A stretch of DNA of 64,000 bases, from positions 70,692,812-70,756,811 of the forward strand of contig CM075760.1 of NCBI GenBank assembly GCA_037974335.1, written 5' to 3'. The DNA is from Prionace glauca. Lineage: Eukaryota; Chordata; Chondrichthyes; Carcharhiniformes; Carcharhinidae. Positions within the stretch are counted from its first letter, which is position 1. Every line of letters begins with the position of its first letter. Shown in pieces: positions 52,811 to 64,000 of the stretch. The notes under the pieces were generated by a model. The model was given only the letters and a program-made list of their open reading frames with translations. It did no database searches and had not been told where the DNA came from. The position numbers and the translations under genes are program-made.

Positions 52811-53343
52811 GCCACCATTGAAGGGTGCTATTGCATCAAAATAATCATGTTTTGTGATTCAATTACGATTGAAGCTGAAGCACCAAGGTATAAAAGTTAA
52901 ATAACTACCGCAGCAGCTGGTGTCAACAGGCACCACAGCTCTGTCCTGAGTTTAGTTAGTTGCGAAACAAGCGTCTACACCTGAAGATGAACTTCTATCC
53001 TGGACTGACAGTGATGGTTTCTGTAAATTTACAGGGTACTGGAAGTGGAGAATTGACAGACGGGAAACACAAATCAAACATCACATTGTGATCTGACTGG
53101 GTCATTCAACACAACAGGACCTGAATATCAGCAGAATCTGAATGTGGAATGTTAAAGGTTTGTTGATTATGTCAGAGAGCAAATTTCAGGTCTTTCTGTG
53201 ACTGGAAAAGCCCAGAGATTCACAAATCCTGGTTAAGAAGCACCTCCACTCAGGATGGTAGAGGTTTGGAACTCTGTCCTACAGAAGGCAGTTGATGCTA
53301 AATTAGTTGCTACCTTTAAATCTTGAGATAGATAAATTTTTGT
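52811..53343. other. Spacer with a LINE relic
   Basis: 53190-53335 resembles a decayed sense LINE C-terminus (cctccactcaggatggtaga, ggtttggaactctgtcctac). Nothing else recognised. Confidence 0.45.
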
Positions 53344-53650
53344 CAAACCCTCTTCAACCCCTCTCCAACTCCCCCTCAGCCCCGTACCCCCCTCACTGCC
53401 CAGACCCCCTTCACTGCCCAAACCCTCTCCAATTCCCCTCCAAAATCCCTCTCAGCTCCATACACCCCATCACTGCCCAAACCCTCTTCAATCCCCCTCC
53501 AAATCCCTCTCAGCCCCGGACCCCCATCACTGCCCAAACCCTCCTCACTGTCCAAACCCTCGTCAATTCCCCTCCAAAATCCCTCTCAGCCCCATACCCC
53601 CCACTGCCCAAACCCTCTTCAATCCCCCTCCAAATCTCTCTCAACCGTTC
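53344..53650. repeat. C-rich minisatellite
   Basis: Units of roughly 55-65 bp built from actgcccaaaccctcttcaa, ccccctccaaatccctctca and gccccatacccccatc, about five copies. Confidence 0.88.
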
Positions 53651-53938
53651 AAAATAAAACCTCACAATCAAAAGAGAAATGAGAGAGGGAGAGCACGAAA
53701 ATCCACACTCCCATCCTGAAGTGGCTGCTGCACAGTTTATTGAACCACTGAATCCAGCCACTTAAACCCTGTTGGGGAATGCAAAAGGGCTCCTGAGAAT
53801 TAGTCCTTGAAGTGAGGCCTGGTCACAGAGGCTGCATTATACCTCAGCTAGAAAGAACAAATCTCCCTCTCCCCAGTTAACAAGAACAATCCTCTCCATC
53901 CACACCCACAAATCCCAGCGCCCTGTCTAAAAACACAG

Positions 53939-54292
53939 TAAAAAGTCTGACAACACCAGGTTTTAGTCCAACCGATTTATTTGATAATATTCTCACAAGC
54001 TTTCGAGGGGGCTGCCTCTTCGTCAGGTGAATGGAGAGTTCTGACCTCAGACAGACAAAGCATATAAAGCACAGACAGTTGCTGATTAGAATGCGAATCC
54101 TTACACCTAACCTGCTGTTCAAGTCTTAAAGTGGCTGATAATGTGAGTGGAAGGAGCACTGATCACAGTTTAAAGAGATGTGCATTGTCTCCAGACAGTA
54201 CAGTAAGTGAGGTTTTGCAAACCCAGGCAAGTCACGGGGGTTACAGATAGTGCGACATGAACCCAAGATCCCTGTTGACTTTTAGAAATTTC
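53939..54292 (-). mobile_element. Penelope-like element, 3' portion
   Basis: Reverse of the 3' region at 60820-61150: gtctgacaacaccaggtttt at its end, then ctttcgagggggctgcctct, cactgatcacagtttaaaga and gacatgaacccaagatccct. It is a broken, 5'-truncated copy, and forms an inverted pair with 55784-56425. Confidence 0.75.
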
Positions 54293-54639
54293 CTCCAGTT
54301 AAAAATTGAGAAGATCAAAGCAGTTGTCTTCAGTCACCATTCCAAATCCCATTCCTTAACAGCTGAGCACATCCATCTTCCTCGGAACTGTCTGAGGCTG
54401 ACCCACACCCTTCACAATCTCGATGTCAGATTTGACCCCAAGATGAGTTTCTGACCACATTTCCACACCATCACTAATATCAGATATTTCAATCTCCATT
54501 ATGTGGCCTGTGCACCCCACCTGCTGCTGAAACCCTCATCCATGCCTGTGTTACCTTTAAACGGAATGATTCAATCCATTCCTGACCAGCCTCCCACACT
54601 CACCCCACCCCCACAGTAAACATGTTTAGTTTTTATTTG
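54293..54639. other. Unassigned spacer
   Basis: Nothing recognised. Confidence 0.4.
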
Positions 54640-54960
54640 TGTAACTTGGGTGTCTCTGGCTGGCCAGCAATAATTCTCCATTCCTAATTGGCGGGCAGTT
54701 GAGGGTCAACCACATTGCTTTGGGCCTGGAGTCACGTGTAGGCCAGACCAGGTAAGGACGGCACATTTCCTTCCCTAAAGGACATTAGTGAACAAGATGG
54801 GTTTTTCCAATAATCAACAATTGTTTCATGGCCATCAGTAGATCCTTAATTCCAGGTTTTTTTTTATTGAATTCAAATTCCACCACCTGTCGTGGTGGGA
54901 TTCAAATCCCAGAACATTAACAATAGTCTAGCAGCAGCACCACCAGGCCATCACCAATGC
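54640..54960 (-). repeat. tRNA-headed SINE
   Basis: Antisense copy: tggccagcaataattctcca (tail), gcctggagtcacgtgtaggc, then gtggtgggattcaaatccca (B-box) and accaggccatcac. Confidence 0.75.
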
Positions 54961-54984
54961 AAGTTATTAATATAATATAGTAAT

Positions 54985-55400
54985 ATAAATATAAGTTATT
55001 ACTGATCCCAGCAGTAAGTTTGTGCACAGTAAGATTCCACAAACAGCAGTCAGTCCAACTGATTAATCCACAGTGACGTTAGTTAAAACACGAACGTTGG
55101 TCCCATTGCACGGTTGCTTTGTGGTTAGCACTTCTACCTCGCAGTACCGGCTTCAATTCCAGGCTCGGGTCACTATCTGCATGGAGTTTGCACATTCTCC
55201 TTGTGTCTGCAGGGTTTCCTCCAAGTGCTGTGGTTCCCTCCCACAGCACAAAGATGTGTGGCCATGCTGAATTGCCTGTTAGTGTCAGAGGATTAGAAAG
55301 GAGGGGTTATGGGGATAGGGCCTGGGTGCGATTGTGGTCAATGCAGACTTGGTGCCGAATGGCCTCCTCCTGCAATGTAGGGATTCTGTGATTCTATGCA
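54985..55400 (+). repeat. Old repeat followed by a SINE
   Basis: 54990-55100 matches 30880-31030. 55105-55397 is a sense SINE with ttgtggttagcacttctacc, tgcacattctccttgtgtct and the tail tgcaatgtagggattctgtg. Confidence 0.75.
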
Positions 55401-55783
55401 GCAGAGGAATTCTCCTGTGGACAGTATGTGAAGTTGCTAAGTTCTCCTGAACTGAGAGTGGAGCTGATTGAACTACCAAGCCTGCAATGTACCTTAAAGG
55501 ACCTGATCTTTCCTCTTAATTCTTCCTGATCAGTCAAATAATTAACTCTGAAATCAATCCCAATTTAATCTTTGAAGCAAAATCTACCACCTTAAATCAG
55601 CTGTGAAAGAGAAAGAAATTTCTTGTTCAGAACCTTTCACACCCTTAGAACTTCCCAAAATGATTTACTCAATGATAGATTTTGGAAGGAAGAATGTGGA
55701 GAGGCAGAATAAACAAAATGGGACAGTTTTAAAAAGGGTGCAGGAACACAGTGACTGGGAGTGGATGTACACAAATCCTTACT
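55401..55783. other. Unassigned spacer
   Basis: No gene or repeat recognised. Confidence 0.4.
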
Positions 55784-56425
55784 GTACTGTCTGGAGACAA
55801 TACACATCTCTTTAAACTGTGATCAGTGCTCCTTCCACTCACATTATCAGCCACTTTAAGACTTGAACAGCAGGTTAGGTGTAAGGATTCGCATTCTAAT
55901 CAGCAACTGTCTGTGCTTTATATGCTCTGTCTGTCTGAGGTCAGAACTCTCCATTCACCTGACGAAGAGGCAGCCCCCTCGAAAGCTTGTGAGAGGGGCT
56001 AGGGGCGGCACGGTAGCACAGTGGTTAGCACTGCTGCTTCACAGCTCCAGGGTCCTGGGTTCGATTCCCGGCTCGGGTCACTGCCTGTGTGGAGTTTGCA
56101 CATTCTCCTCGTGTCTGCGTGGGTTTTCTCCGGGTGCTCCGGTTTCCTCCCACAGTCCAAAGATGTGCGGGTTAGGTTCATTGGCTGTGCTAAAATTGCC
56201 CCTTAGTGTCCTGGGATGTGTAGGTTAGAGGGATTAGCAGGTAAATGTGTAGGGATATGGGGATAGGGTCTGGGTGGGATTGTGTTCGGTGCAGACTCGA
56301 TGGGCCGAAGGGCCTGTTTCTGCACTGTAGGGTTCTATGAAAGAATATTATCAAATAAATCGGTTGGACTAAAACCTGGTGTTGTCAGACTTTTTACTGT
56401 GTTTACGCCAGTCCAACGCCGGCAT
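55784..56425 (+). mobile_element. Penelope-like element, 3' portion, split by a SINE
   Basis: Sense orientation: gtctggagacaatacacatc, aggattcgcattctaatcag, cgaaagcttgtgaga, then a SINE (56004-56342), then gaatattatcaaataaatcg, aaacctggtgttgtcagact and cagtccaacgccggcat. Broken, 5'-truncated. Confidence 0.8.
56004..56342 (+). repeat. tRNA-derived SINE, full length and young
   Basis: The cleanest copy in the window: cggcacggtagcacagtggt and tagcactgctgcttcacagc (A box), gggttcgattcccggctcgg (B box), body, and tail ggcctgtttctgcactgtag. It is inserted in the Penelope-like copy, so it is younger than that copy. Confidence 0.9.
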
Positions 56426-56507
56426 ACCCACATCATGACTACTAAAAACACAAGCAGGACTCTGCGATTGAGACTAAGCCTTTCCCCCAGGCTCAGGAAT
56501 TTGAATT

Positions 56508-57597
56508 TCATAAGAACATAAGAACATAAGAAATAGGAGCAGGAGTAGGCCATCTGGCCCTTCGAGCCTGCCCCGCCATTCAATAAGATCATGGCTGATC
56601 TGTCGTGACTCAGCTCCACCTTCCCGCCCTCTCCCCATAACCCTTAATCCCTTCTCTTATCAAAAACCCATCAACCCGTTTCTTAAAAATATTTAGCGAG
56701 GCAGCCTCCACCACTTCAACGGGCAGAGAATTCCAGAGATTCACCACCCTTTGAGTGAAGAAGTTCCTCCTCAACTCTGTTCTAAACCGCCCCCCCTTTA
56801 TCTTGAGGCTGTGCCCCCTAGTCCTACTGTCTTTTTTGAGCGGGAACAGTCTCTCCACCTCTATCCTATCCATCCCATTCATCATCTTATACGTCTCAAT
56901 GAGATCTCCCCTCATTCTTCTAAACTCTAACGAGTACAAGCCTAGTTTATTCAGCCTCTCCTCATAGCTCAATCCCCTCAACTCCGGTATCAGCCGAGTA
57001 AACCTCCTCTGCACTCCCTCCAGGGCCAAAACATCCTTGCGCAGGTGCGGCGCCCAAAACTGCACACAGTACTCCAGCTGCGGCCTCACCAATGCCCTAT
57101 ACAGCTGCAGCAAGACCTCCCTACTTTTATATTCAATCCCCTTCGCTATGAAGGCCAGCATCCCATTCGCCTTCCTGACCACCTGCTGCACCTGCAAGCT
57201 GGGTTTTTGCGACTCATGCACAAGGACCCCGAGGTCCCTCTGCACCGTCGCCTGCTGCAGTTTTTCGCCCCGTAAGTAATAGTCCTTCCTACCATTCCTC
57301 CTACCAAAGTGGACCACCTCACACTTGCCAACATTAAATTCCATTTGCCATTTCCTGGCCCATTCGCCCAGCCTATCTAGATCCTTCTGCAGACTCTCCA
57401 CACCCTCCGCACAATTTGCCTTTCCCCCAATCTTGGTGTCATCAGCAAATTTCGACACCCTGCACTCGGTTCCCTCCTCCAGATCATCTATATAAATGGT
57501 AAATAGCTGAGGCCCCAGCACCGACCCCTGGGGCACCCCACTAGTCACCAACCGCCAATCCGAATAGCATCCATTGACCCCCACTCTCTGCCTCCTA
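56508..57597 (-). mobile_element. CR1-like LINE, young, second copy
   Basis: The minus frame 56610-57584 (324 codons) is nearly identical to the C-terminal part of the RT frame at 40225-41826 (SGVPQGSVLGPQ, FADDTKIGG, same C-terminus) with few changes. The tail has aagaacataagaacataag. 5'-truncated. AATTTCA occurs at both ends (before 56509 and from 57598), a possible 7-bp target duplication. Confidence 0.92.
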
Positions 57598-59120
57598 ATT
57601 TCAGCTCCCTCTCCCTCCTGAGTGCTTTACAGTGAGAGGGAGAGAGAGAGAGAGACTGAGATTGTTACAATCCGGATCCCACAAGGAATCTCACACTGCA
57701 GGAGGACACCCCCACCCTCAGAGCCTCTGTCTCTGTCCCCAACCCCCGTTCACTGAACCCCCGACACGCCCCACCCCTTCTCCATTCACCCTGTTTCTCT
57801 CTGCTACCCCACCCTCCTTCTTCCCCTCCATCTTTTTTACATTTAAATTGTGGGGCATAGTCACAGTCCGAGAAATGTCGGGGGGGAGGGAGAAACACCG
57901 AGCATGAGTGCATAGCAAGATCCCACATATACACAGCCTGAACAGGGCCAGATACAAAGTAATATTGTCAGGATTGGGGTCAAGTGAATGGGAAATAAGG
58001 GAATCAGACATCTTCCTCTCTCTCCCTCTCCACACGAGACCCCACCCCCAGATTCTGTATCTCTTCTCACTCCCTCACCGCAACCCACACAAGCCTCACC
58101 TTTTGCTGTCTTTTCCTATTTTCCCCTCACTCTGCCCCGCCTTTTTCCCATGTCTCTTTCTCTCTCCATCTCTCTCCCCGCCTGTCTGTGTCTCTCTCCC
58201 CCTCTCTCCCCCACCCCCATCGAATATTGTAATGAAGTTGCATATATTAGGTAAAAAATGTGGTGTTTGCCCAATATAAATATTGAAAAGAAATGCTGAG
58301 AAAACTAAAATAAATCATCCAGCACTGAGTCTTTCAAAAGCCTGTGTCTTTGGGATTTTAAACTGCAGAAAGCAGGCTGCAGAAGACAACTTTACAACAT
58401 TTGTGTCCAAAGCAGCAGCCAGAATCCCAGCAGTAAAACAGGCTTTCAATTGGACCAATGGTTTTAAAACTAACTCTCAAACACACACAACCCATAGATA
58501 GTTTCATTTTACAGACATTTAATTTACGCTTTGCCACCCACCAAAGGGTTAACCTGTTTGTGACTAATTACAAAGCTGGGCTATTTTAACCCCAGGGTTT
58601 CCGGCTCCAGGCCCCCCCCAGCCCACAATCTAACCAGAACTGGTTCATCCGAGAGTCGGGGGAAAGGATAGAGTCTGGAAACACCCACCCCCCCAACCCC
58701 ATCCCACCCCACCTCCCCCTCCTCCAGTCCCTGGAAAGAGCTGAACTCCCCTCTTTAACCTGGTAATAAGCTGTGTCCATCCCCTTAGGGAGAGACTTTC
58801 TAAAATCACCCTCCCAACATTGATTTATTTTTATCAATCAGTTACACCATTGTGGGCTTCGTGAGACTTTTCTCCAGAGACTGGGAGCTGGGCACTGACT
58901 CCACACGAGAGACCACTCCCACCCTCTCCCCTCACCCTCTCCCAGATCCTGTGTCTCTTCCCACCCCCTCACTGTCACACCCCACAAACTTCACTTCTTG
59001 TTGTCTTTTGCTCATTCTCAGTGGGGAAGAGAGGAAAAAATGTCCTTAGAAACTAGAATTGTCTGTTCTGGATTTCTATCCTGTACTGACACTGATGACT
59101 TGTGTCAACTTGTTTTACAG
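57598..59120 (+). other. Pyrimidine-rich region upstream of gene D
   Basis: C- and CT-rich with two related blocks, 58030-58140 and 58900-59010 (ccagat.ctgt.tctcttc, ctcaccgcaacccacacaa / tcactgtcacaccccacaa). The last 100 nt up to the acceptor at 59120 match the intron end of gene E (62650-62743). There is no obvious CpG promoter of the type next to the other zinc-finger genes; the young LINE at 56508-57597 may have separated or replaced it. Confidence 0.5.
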
Positions 59121-59448
59121 GATATTGAAAGAGGAACCAGAGACTGAAATCTCAAACATCAAGTCTAGATCTGGCAGAGTCATATTCCTTGGGACCTGAA
59201 TATCATCAGCCATTGAATCCAGAAGGAGATTTGAAAAGATTTCAAACATCAGTGTGACTGGAAAAGCATCAACACACTGCCAAATTCAAGTGAGAGTTTT
59301 CCAGAGCACTGACTGAAGAGTTTTAACCAGTTAGACAGCCTAAATAAATATCACACCATTCACAGCGGGGAGAGACTATACGTGTTGTGTGTGTGGACAA
59401 GGCTTCAACTGATTGTCCACCCAAGACAGAGGCAGGGACGCCTGCACC

Positions 59449-60459
<1,011 letters not shown>

Positions 60460-60590
60460 TATTCAGGGTTGGATTCTGCTGTTACTGTTTCAGCTCTCAA
60501 TTACATCCAGGACTGTATTTTGTTCATTTTCACAGTTGGTCAATGGGGAGGATCAGAGTATTTCTGCTGGGCTGGCCGGTCTCACAACCA
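60460..60590 (+). other. Gene D 3' flank, conserved block
   Basis: Contains cagttggtcaatggggagga and gctgggctggccggtctcac, the uninterrupted version of the block split by a LINE near 48760-49030. Confidence 0.65.
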
Positions 60591-61150
60591 TGATATGGTA
60601 CATTGGGGAGACCATGCAGACGCTACGTCAACGGATGAATGAACACCGCTTGACAATCACCAGGCAAAACTGTTCTCTTCCTGTTGGGGAACACTTCAGC
60701 AGTCATGGACATTTGGCTTCTGGTCTTCGGGTTAGTGTTCTCCAAGTCATCCTTCACGATGCACAATAGCGCAGAGTCGCTGAGCAGAGACTGATAGCCA
60801 AGTTCCGCACACATGAGGATGGCCTCAACTGGGATCTTGGGTTCATGTCACACTATCTGTAACCCCCATGACTTTCCTGGACTTGCAAAATCTCACAAAC
60901 AGTCTGTCTGGAGACAATACACATCTTTTTAACTTGTGCTCATGCTCTCTCCACTTACATTGTACCTTTAAGCTGTAAAGTCTGGTGTTTCAATCACTAT
61001 TCTGTGATTGAGTTTGTGTCTTTGTATGCTCTATTTGTGAAAAGATCTCCCAATCACCTGACGAAGGAGCAGCAAGCGAAAGCTAATGGTGTTTGCTACT
61101 AAATAAACCTGTTGGACTTTAACCTGGTGTGGTAAGACTTCTTACTATTG
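60591..61150 (+). mobile_element. Penelope-like element, 3' part with GIY-YIG remnant
   Basis: The translation gives WYIGETMQTLRQRMNEHR and CSLPVGEHFSSHGH: the Y-I-G half of a GIY-YIG nuclease with its R-x-x-x-H-R segment, as carried by Penelope-type retroelements after the RT. A 3' region follows (cacctgacgaaggagcagca, aaataaacctgttggacttt). The RT part is absent and the copy is broken. It is inserted directly behind gene D. Confidence 0.82.
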
Positions 61151-61164
61151 GAATATTTGATGTC

Positions 61165-61830
61165 TTAGCTAAAAAAGATATGTATTCCATATCCGTTCTT
61201 AACCATTTTATGAGTCTGGTCCTGCTGTCTTCAGGGTCTGATGGACATGCACCCCAAGATCCCTCTGGCCCTCTGTACTTCCTGGTGTCCTATTGTTCAT
61301 TGTGTATTCCCTGCCTTGTAGTTTTTTCAAAATGCATCACCTCAGACATTTTGGGGTTAAATGACATTTGCCACTGTTCTGTCCATCTAACCAGCCAGTC
61401 ATACTGTCCTGTAACCCAAGGCTTTCATAGAACATAGAACCCTACAGTGCAGAAACAGGCCCTTCGGCCCATCGAGCCTGCACCGAACACAATCCCACCC
61501 AGACCCTATCCCCATATCCCTACACATTTTACCTGCTAATCCCTCTAACCTATACATCTCAGGATACTAAGGGGCAATTTTAGCATAGCCAATGAACCTA
61601 ACCCGCACATCTTTGGACTGTGGGAGGAAACCCACGCAGACACGAGGAGAATGTGCAAACTCCACACAGGCAGTGACCCGAGCCGAGAATCGAACCCAGG
61701 ACCCTGGAGCTGTGAAGCAGCCGTGCTAACCACTGTGCTACCGTGCCGCCCACTATTCGTCTTCACTATTGACCACAACACCAATTTTTCTATCATCAGC
61801 AAACTTACTGATCGAACCCCCACATTCATG
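61165..61830 (-). mobile_element. CR1-like LINE fragment split by a SINE
   Basis: Antisense: aaaatgcatcacctcagaca, aaatgacatttgccactgtt and ccagtcatactgtcctgtaa up to 61431, and after the SINE ccaatttttctatcatcagc and aaacttactgatcgaacccc. Old copy, no open frame. Confidence 0.7.
61432..61752 (-). repeat. tRNA-derived SINE
   Basis: Full antisense copy: ccctacagtgcagaaacagg, ctttggactgtgggaggaaa, gaatcgaacccaggaccctg and accactgtgctaccgtgccg. It is very similar to the copy at 56004-56342, and inserted in the LINE at 61165-61830. Confidence 0.88.
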
Positions 61831-61834
61831 TCCA

Positions 61835-62215
61835 CAGGAAGCTCCGCGCGGACATTGATACAAGACTCTGATTGGCTGGAGGACCAGCGCCATGCGGTCC
61901 TCCAAGCGTTGCCATTGGTCAATCTCCCGCATGAGGGCAATGAGGAGACGGAACCCGAACCCACGTGGGGGTGGGCGGGGCTTTGACCGCCAGCCGCACT
62001 GAGCTGTTGTCCAATCCGCTGTGTATTGCTTCGATGACCTTTGCTCCATAGGTGTTACTCTGCGGGGAGAGGGGGGGAGGGGGCGGGGCTCCTGGGTTCG
62101 TGTGCCCGGGCGTGCTCATTGAAATCCTAGGACGTCACCGCGGAGTGATTCCTATTGGCTGATTCAGGCAGTGCTCCATTGTGACGTCACAATGCGGAAG
62201 TTGGCCACTGAACTT
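61835..62215 (+). promoter_or_regulatory. CpG-rich promoter, gene E
   Basis: ctctgattggctggaggacc (inverted CCAAT), gccattggtcaat, a G-run, attcctattggctgattcag, CRE TGACGTCA at 62182-62189 and the ETS-like tgcggaagttggcc. The same ordered set occurs at 47040-47415. It points rightward to gene E, whose array exon starts at 62744. Confidence 0.75.
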
Positions 62216-62743
62216 TAGAAGAAACTTCCTCCTCTGGGCAACATATGGGAGGAAATCAATGTTTCCCCCTTTCCATTTCTTTCCTCATTCTGGGGGAAAT
62301 TGGGGACTTGCAGCAACTGAAGGGTAAGGTAGTGAATCCAATCTGTATATTCCACACATTTTTAGTCCAGTCATATGGGCATAGCTCTGTCTGGCAGCCT
62401 GCTTGGAGATTTTCAGCTAGTGACGTTTGCTACCAAATAAACCTTTGGACTTTAACCTGGTGTTGTAAGACTTGTTAGTGTGTTAACTCCAGTCCAACGC
62501 CGACATCTCCACATCCAGGACAGGAATCAGTGACAGTCAATCAGCCTCAATCATCAACTTCAGGAGAATTGGGAGGATGAATATTAGATACAGCAGAGTG
62601 AGAATAGAGGGAGAGTGTGTGGGATGGAGATTTGCAGCTTTTGGGGAATGAGAAAGAAAGAATGTTCCATAGAAACTAGAATTGTCTGTTCTGAATTTCG
62701 ATCCTGTACTGACACTGATGACTTGCGTCAACTTGTTTTACAG
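62216..62743 (+). other. Leader and intron region of gene E
   Basis: Matches gene C's upstream region (reverse of 50880-51300). A Penelope-like tail (about 62417-62515: accaaataaacctttggact, ccagtccaacgccgacatct) interrupts it, splitting gattttcagct from ccaggacaggaa. The acceptor GTTTTACAG ends at 62743. Confidence 0.65.
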
Positions 62744-63073
62744 GATATTGAAAGAGGAATCACAGGCTGAAATCTCAAATGTCAGGTCTAGATCTGGCAG
62801 AGTCATGTTCCTTGGAAGCTGAACATCATCAACCATTGAATCTGGAAGGAGATTTGAAAAGATTTCAAACATCAGTGCGACTGGAAAAGCATCAACACAC
62901 TTCCACATGCAAGTGAGAGTGTTCCAGTGCACTGACTGAAGAGCTTTAACCAGTTACACAGCCTGAATAAATATCACACCATTCAAATCAAGGAGAGACT
63001 GTACGTGTATTGTGTGTGTGGACGAGTCTTCAACTGATTGTCCATCCAAGGCAGAGGCAAGGACGCCTGCACC

Positions 63074-63976
63074 ATGGAGAAACCATGGAAATGTGCAGAC
63101 TGTGGAAAGCGATACAGATTCCCATCTCTGCTGGATGCTCATCGGCGCAGCCACACTGGGGAAAGGCCGTTCATCTGCTCTCAGTGTGGGGAGGGATTCA
63201 TTCGACTCCCCCACCTGCAGTCACACCAGCGAGTTCACACTGGAGAAAGACCATTCACCTGCTCTCAGTGTGGAAAAGGATTCACTGTGTTATCCACTTT
63301 GCAGAGACACCAGCGAATTCACACTGGGGAGAGGCCGTTCACCTGCTCTCAGTGTGGGAAGGGATTCAACCAGTTGTCCAATCTGCGGACACACCAGCGA
63401 GTTCACACTGGGGAGAGGCCATTCACCTGCTCTCAGTGTGAGAAGAGATTCACTCGGTTATGCGACCTGCAGGCACATCAGCGCATTCACACTGGGGAGA
63501 GGCCATTCATCTGCTCTCAGTGTGGGAAGAGATTCACTGTGTCATCCACCTTGCAGAGGCACAAACAAATTCACACTGGGGAGAGGCCATTCACCTGCTC
63601 TCAGTGTGGGAAGGGATTCATTCAATTGTCCAGCCTGGAGACACACCAGCGAGTTCACACTGGGGAGAGGCTGTTCATCTGCTCTCAGTGTGGAAAGGGA
63701 TTCACTCAATTCTCCAGCCTGGAGACACACCAGCGAGTTCATACTGGGGAGAGACCGTTCACCTGCTCTCAGTGTGGGAAGGGATTCACTCGACAATTCC
63801 ACCTGCGGACACACCAGCGAGTTCACACTGGGGAGAAGCCGTTTACCTGCTCTCAGTGTGGGAAGGGTTTCAGTCAGTTATCCAACCTGCAGAGACACCA
63901 GCGAGTTCACATGGGGAGAAGCTGTTTACCTGCTGTCAGTGTGGGAAGGAATTCACTCAGTTATCCCACCTACTGA
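63074..63976 (+). pseudogene. C2H2 zinc-finger gene E (10 fingers, then frameshift)
   Basis: ATG at 63074 in CACCATGG opens [20 protein letters not shown]. Ten complete fingers of the CSQCGKGF type follow with regular TGERP linkers and all zinc ligands. After finger 10 the linker reads CACATGGGGAG instead of CACACTGGGGAG: one base is missing, the frame shifts and the product ends [21 protein letters not shown] at TGA 63974. In the old frame an eleventh finger ([18 protein letters not shown]) follows, itself ending in TGA where D also has TGA. Because ten fingers are intact and the promoter is good, a working protein with a changed C-terminus is quite possible; the 3' end lies beyond the window. 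Confidence 0.8.
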
Positions 63977-64000
63977 GACATCAGTGAGGTTACACTGGGG

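Overview
The window looks like shark or ray (elasmobranch) nuclear DNA. The main evidence is a compact, germline-configuration immunoglobulin heavy-chain cluster of the cartilaginous-fish type: one VH, two D segments, one JH and one set of mu constant exons within about 20 kb. The repeat content agrees: CR1-like LINEs with (TTATGTTC)-type tails, tRNA-headed SINEs and Penelope-like fragments.

Layout. 0-8 kb: a broken VH relic (42-460) followed by repeats and otherwise featureless DNA. 8.2-10.04 kb: leader, VH, D1, D2 and JH, unrearranged, with recombination signals in the order V-23 / 12-D1-22 / 12-D2-12 / 23-J. 10.04-20.36 kb: the JH-Cmu intron, with three imperfect 600-bp tandem units, a 39-bp repeat, a long CTCACTCAC tract and then an abrupt change to a G-rich tract dotted with AGCT that resembles a mammalian switch region. 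20.36-27.5 kb: CH1, CH2, CH3, CH4 with a secretory tail, then M1 and M2 membrane exons. All exons are open with consistent phase, so the cluster looks functional.

25.5-42.4 kb: a nested inverted duplication. The outer arms carry the mu membrane exons: the right-hand copy (38794-39072) lies on the opposite strand and has no CH exons next to it. The inner arms (29936-30800 and 33733-34597) carry a CpG-rich promoter and a 324-nt reading frame that is open on the left and closed on the right. The loop contains SINEs, a tRNA-Asn-like gene and relic pieces.

35-64 kb: a C2H2 zinc-finger family of five members (A +, B -, C -, D +, E +) without KRAB or other recognisable N-terminal domains. Most have the finger array in one large 3' exon preceded by a TTTTACAG acceptor. 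A and B are open. C ends early at a stop that has itself been copied in a two-finger duplication. D has two in-frame TGA codons at equivalent positions. E loses frame in its last finger. CpG-rich promoters with CRE, CCAAT and NRF1-like sites lie between them. The rest is LINEs (one with a 533-codon open frame), SINEs and Penelope-like fragments, often nested.

All calls come from reading the sequence; no database search was run. Repeat boundaries are good to about 10-30 bp.
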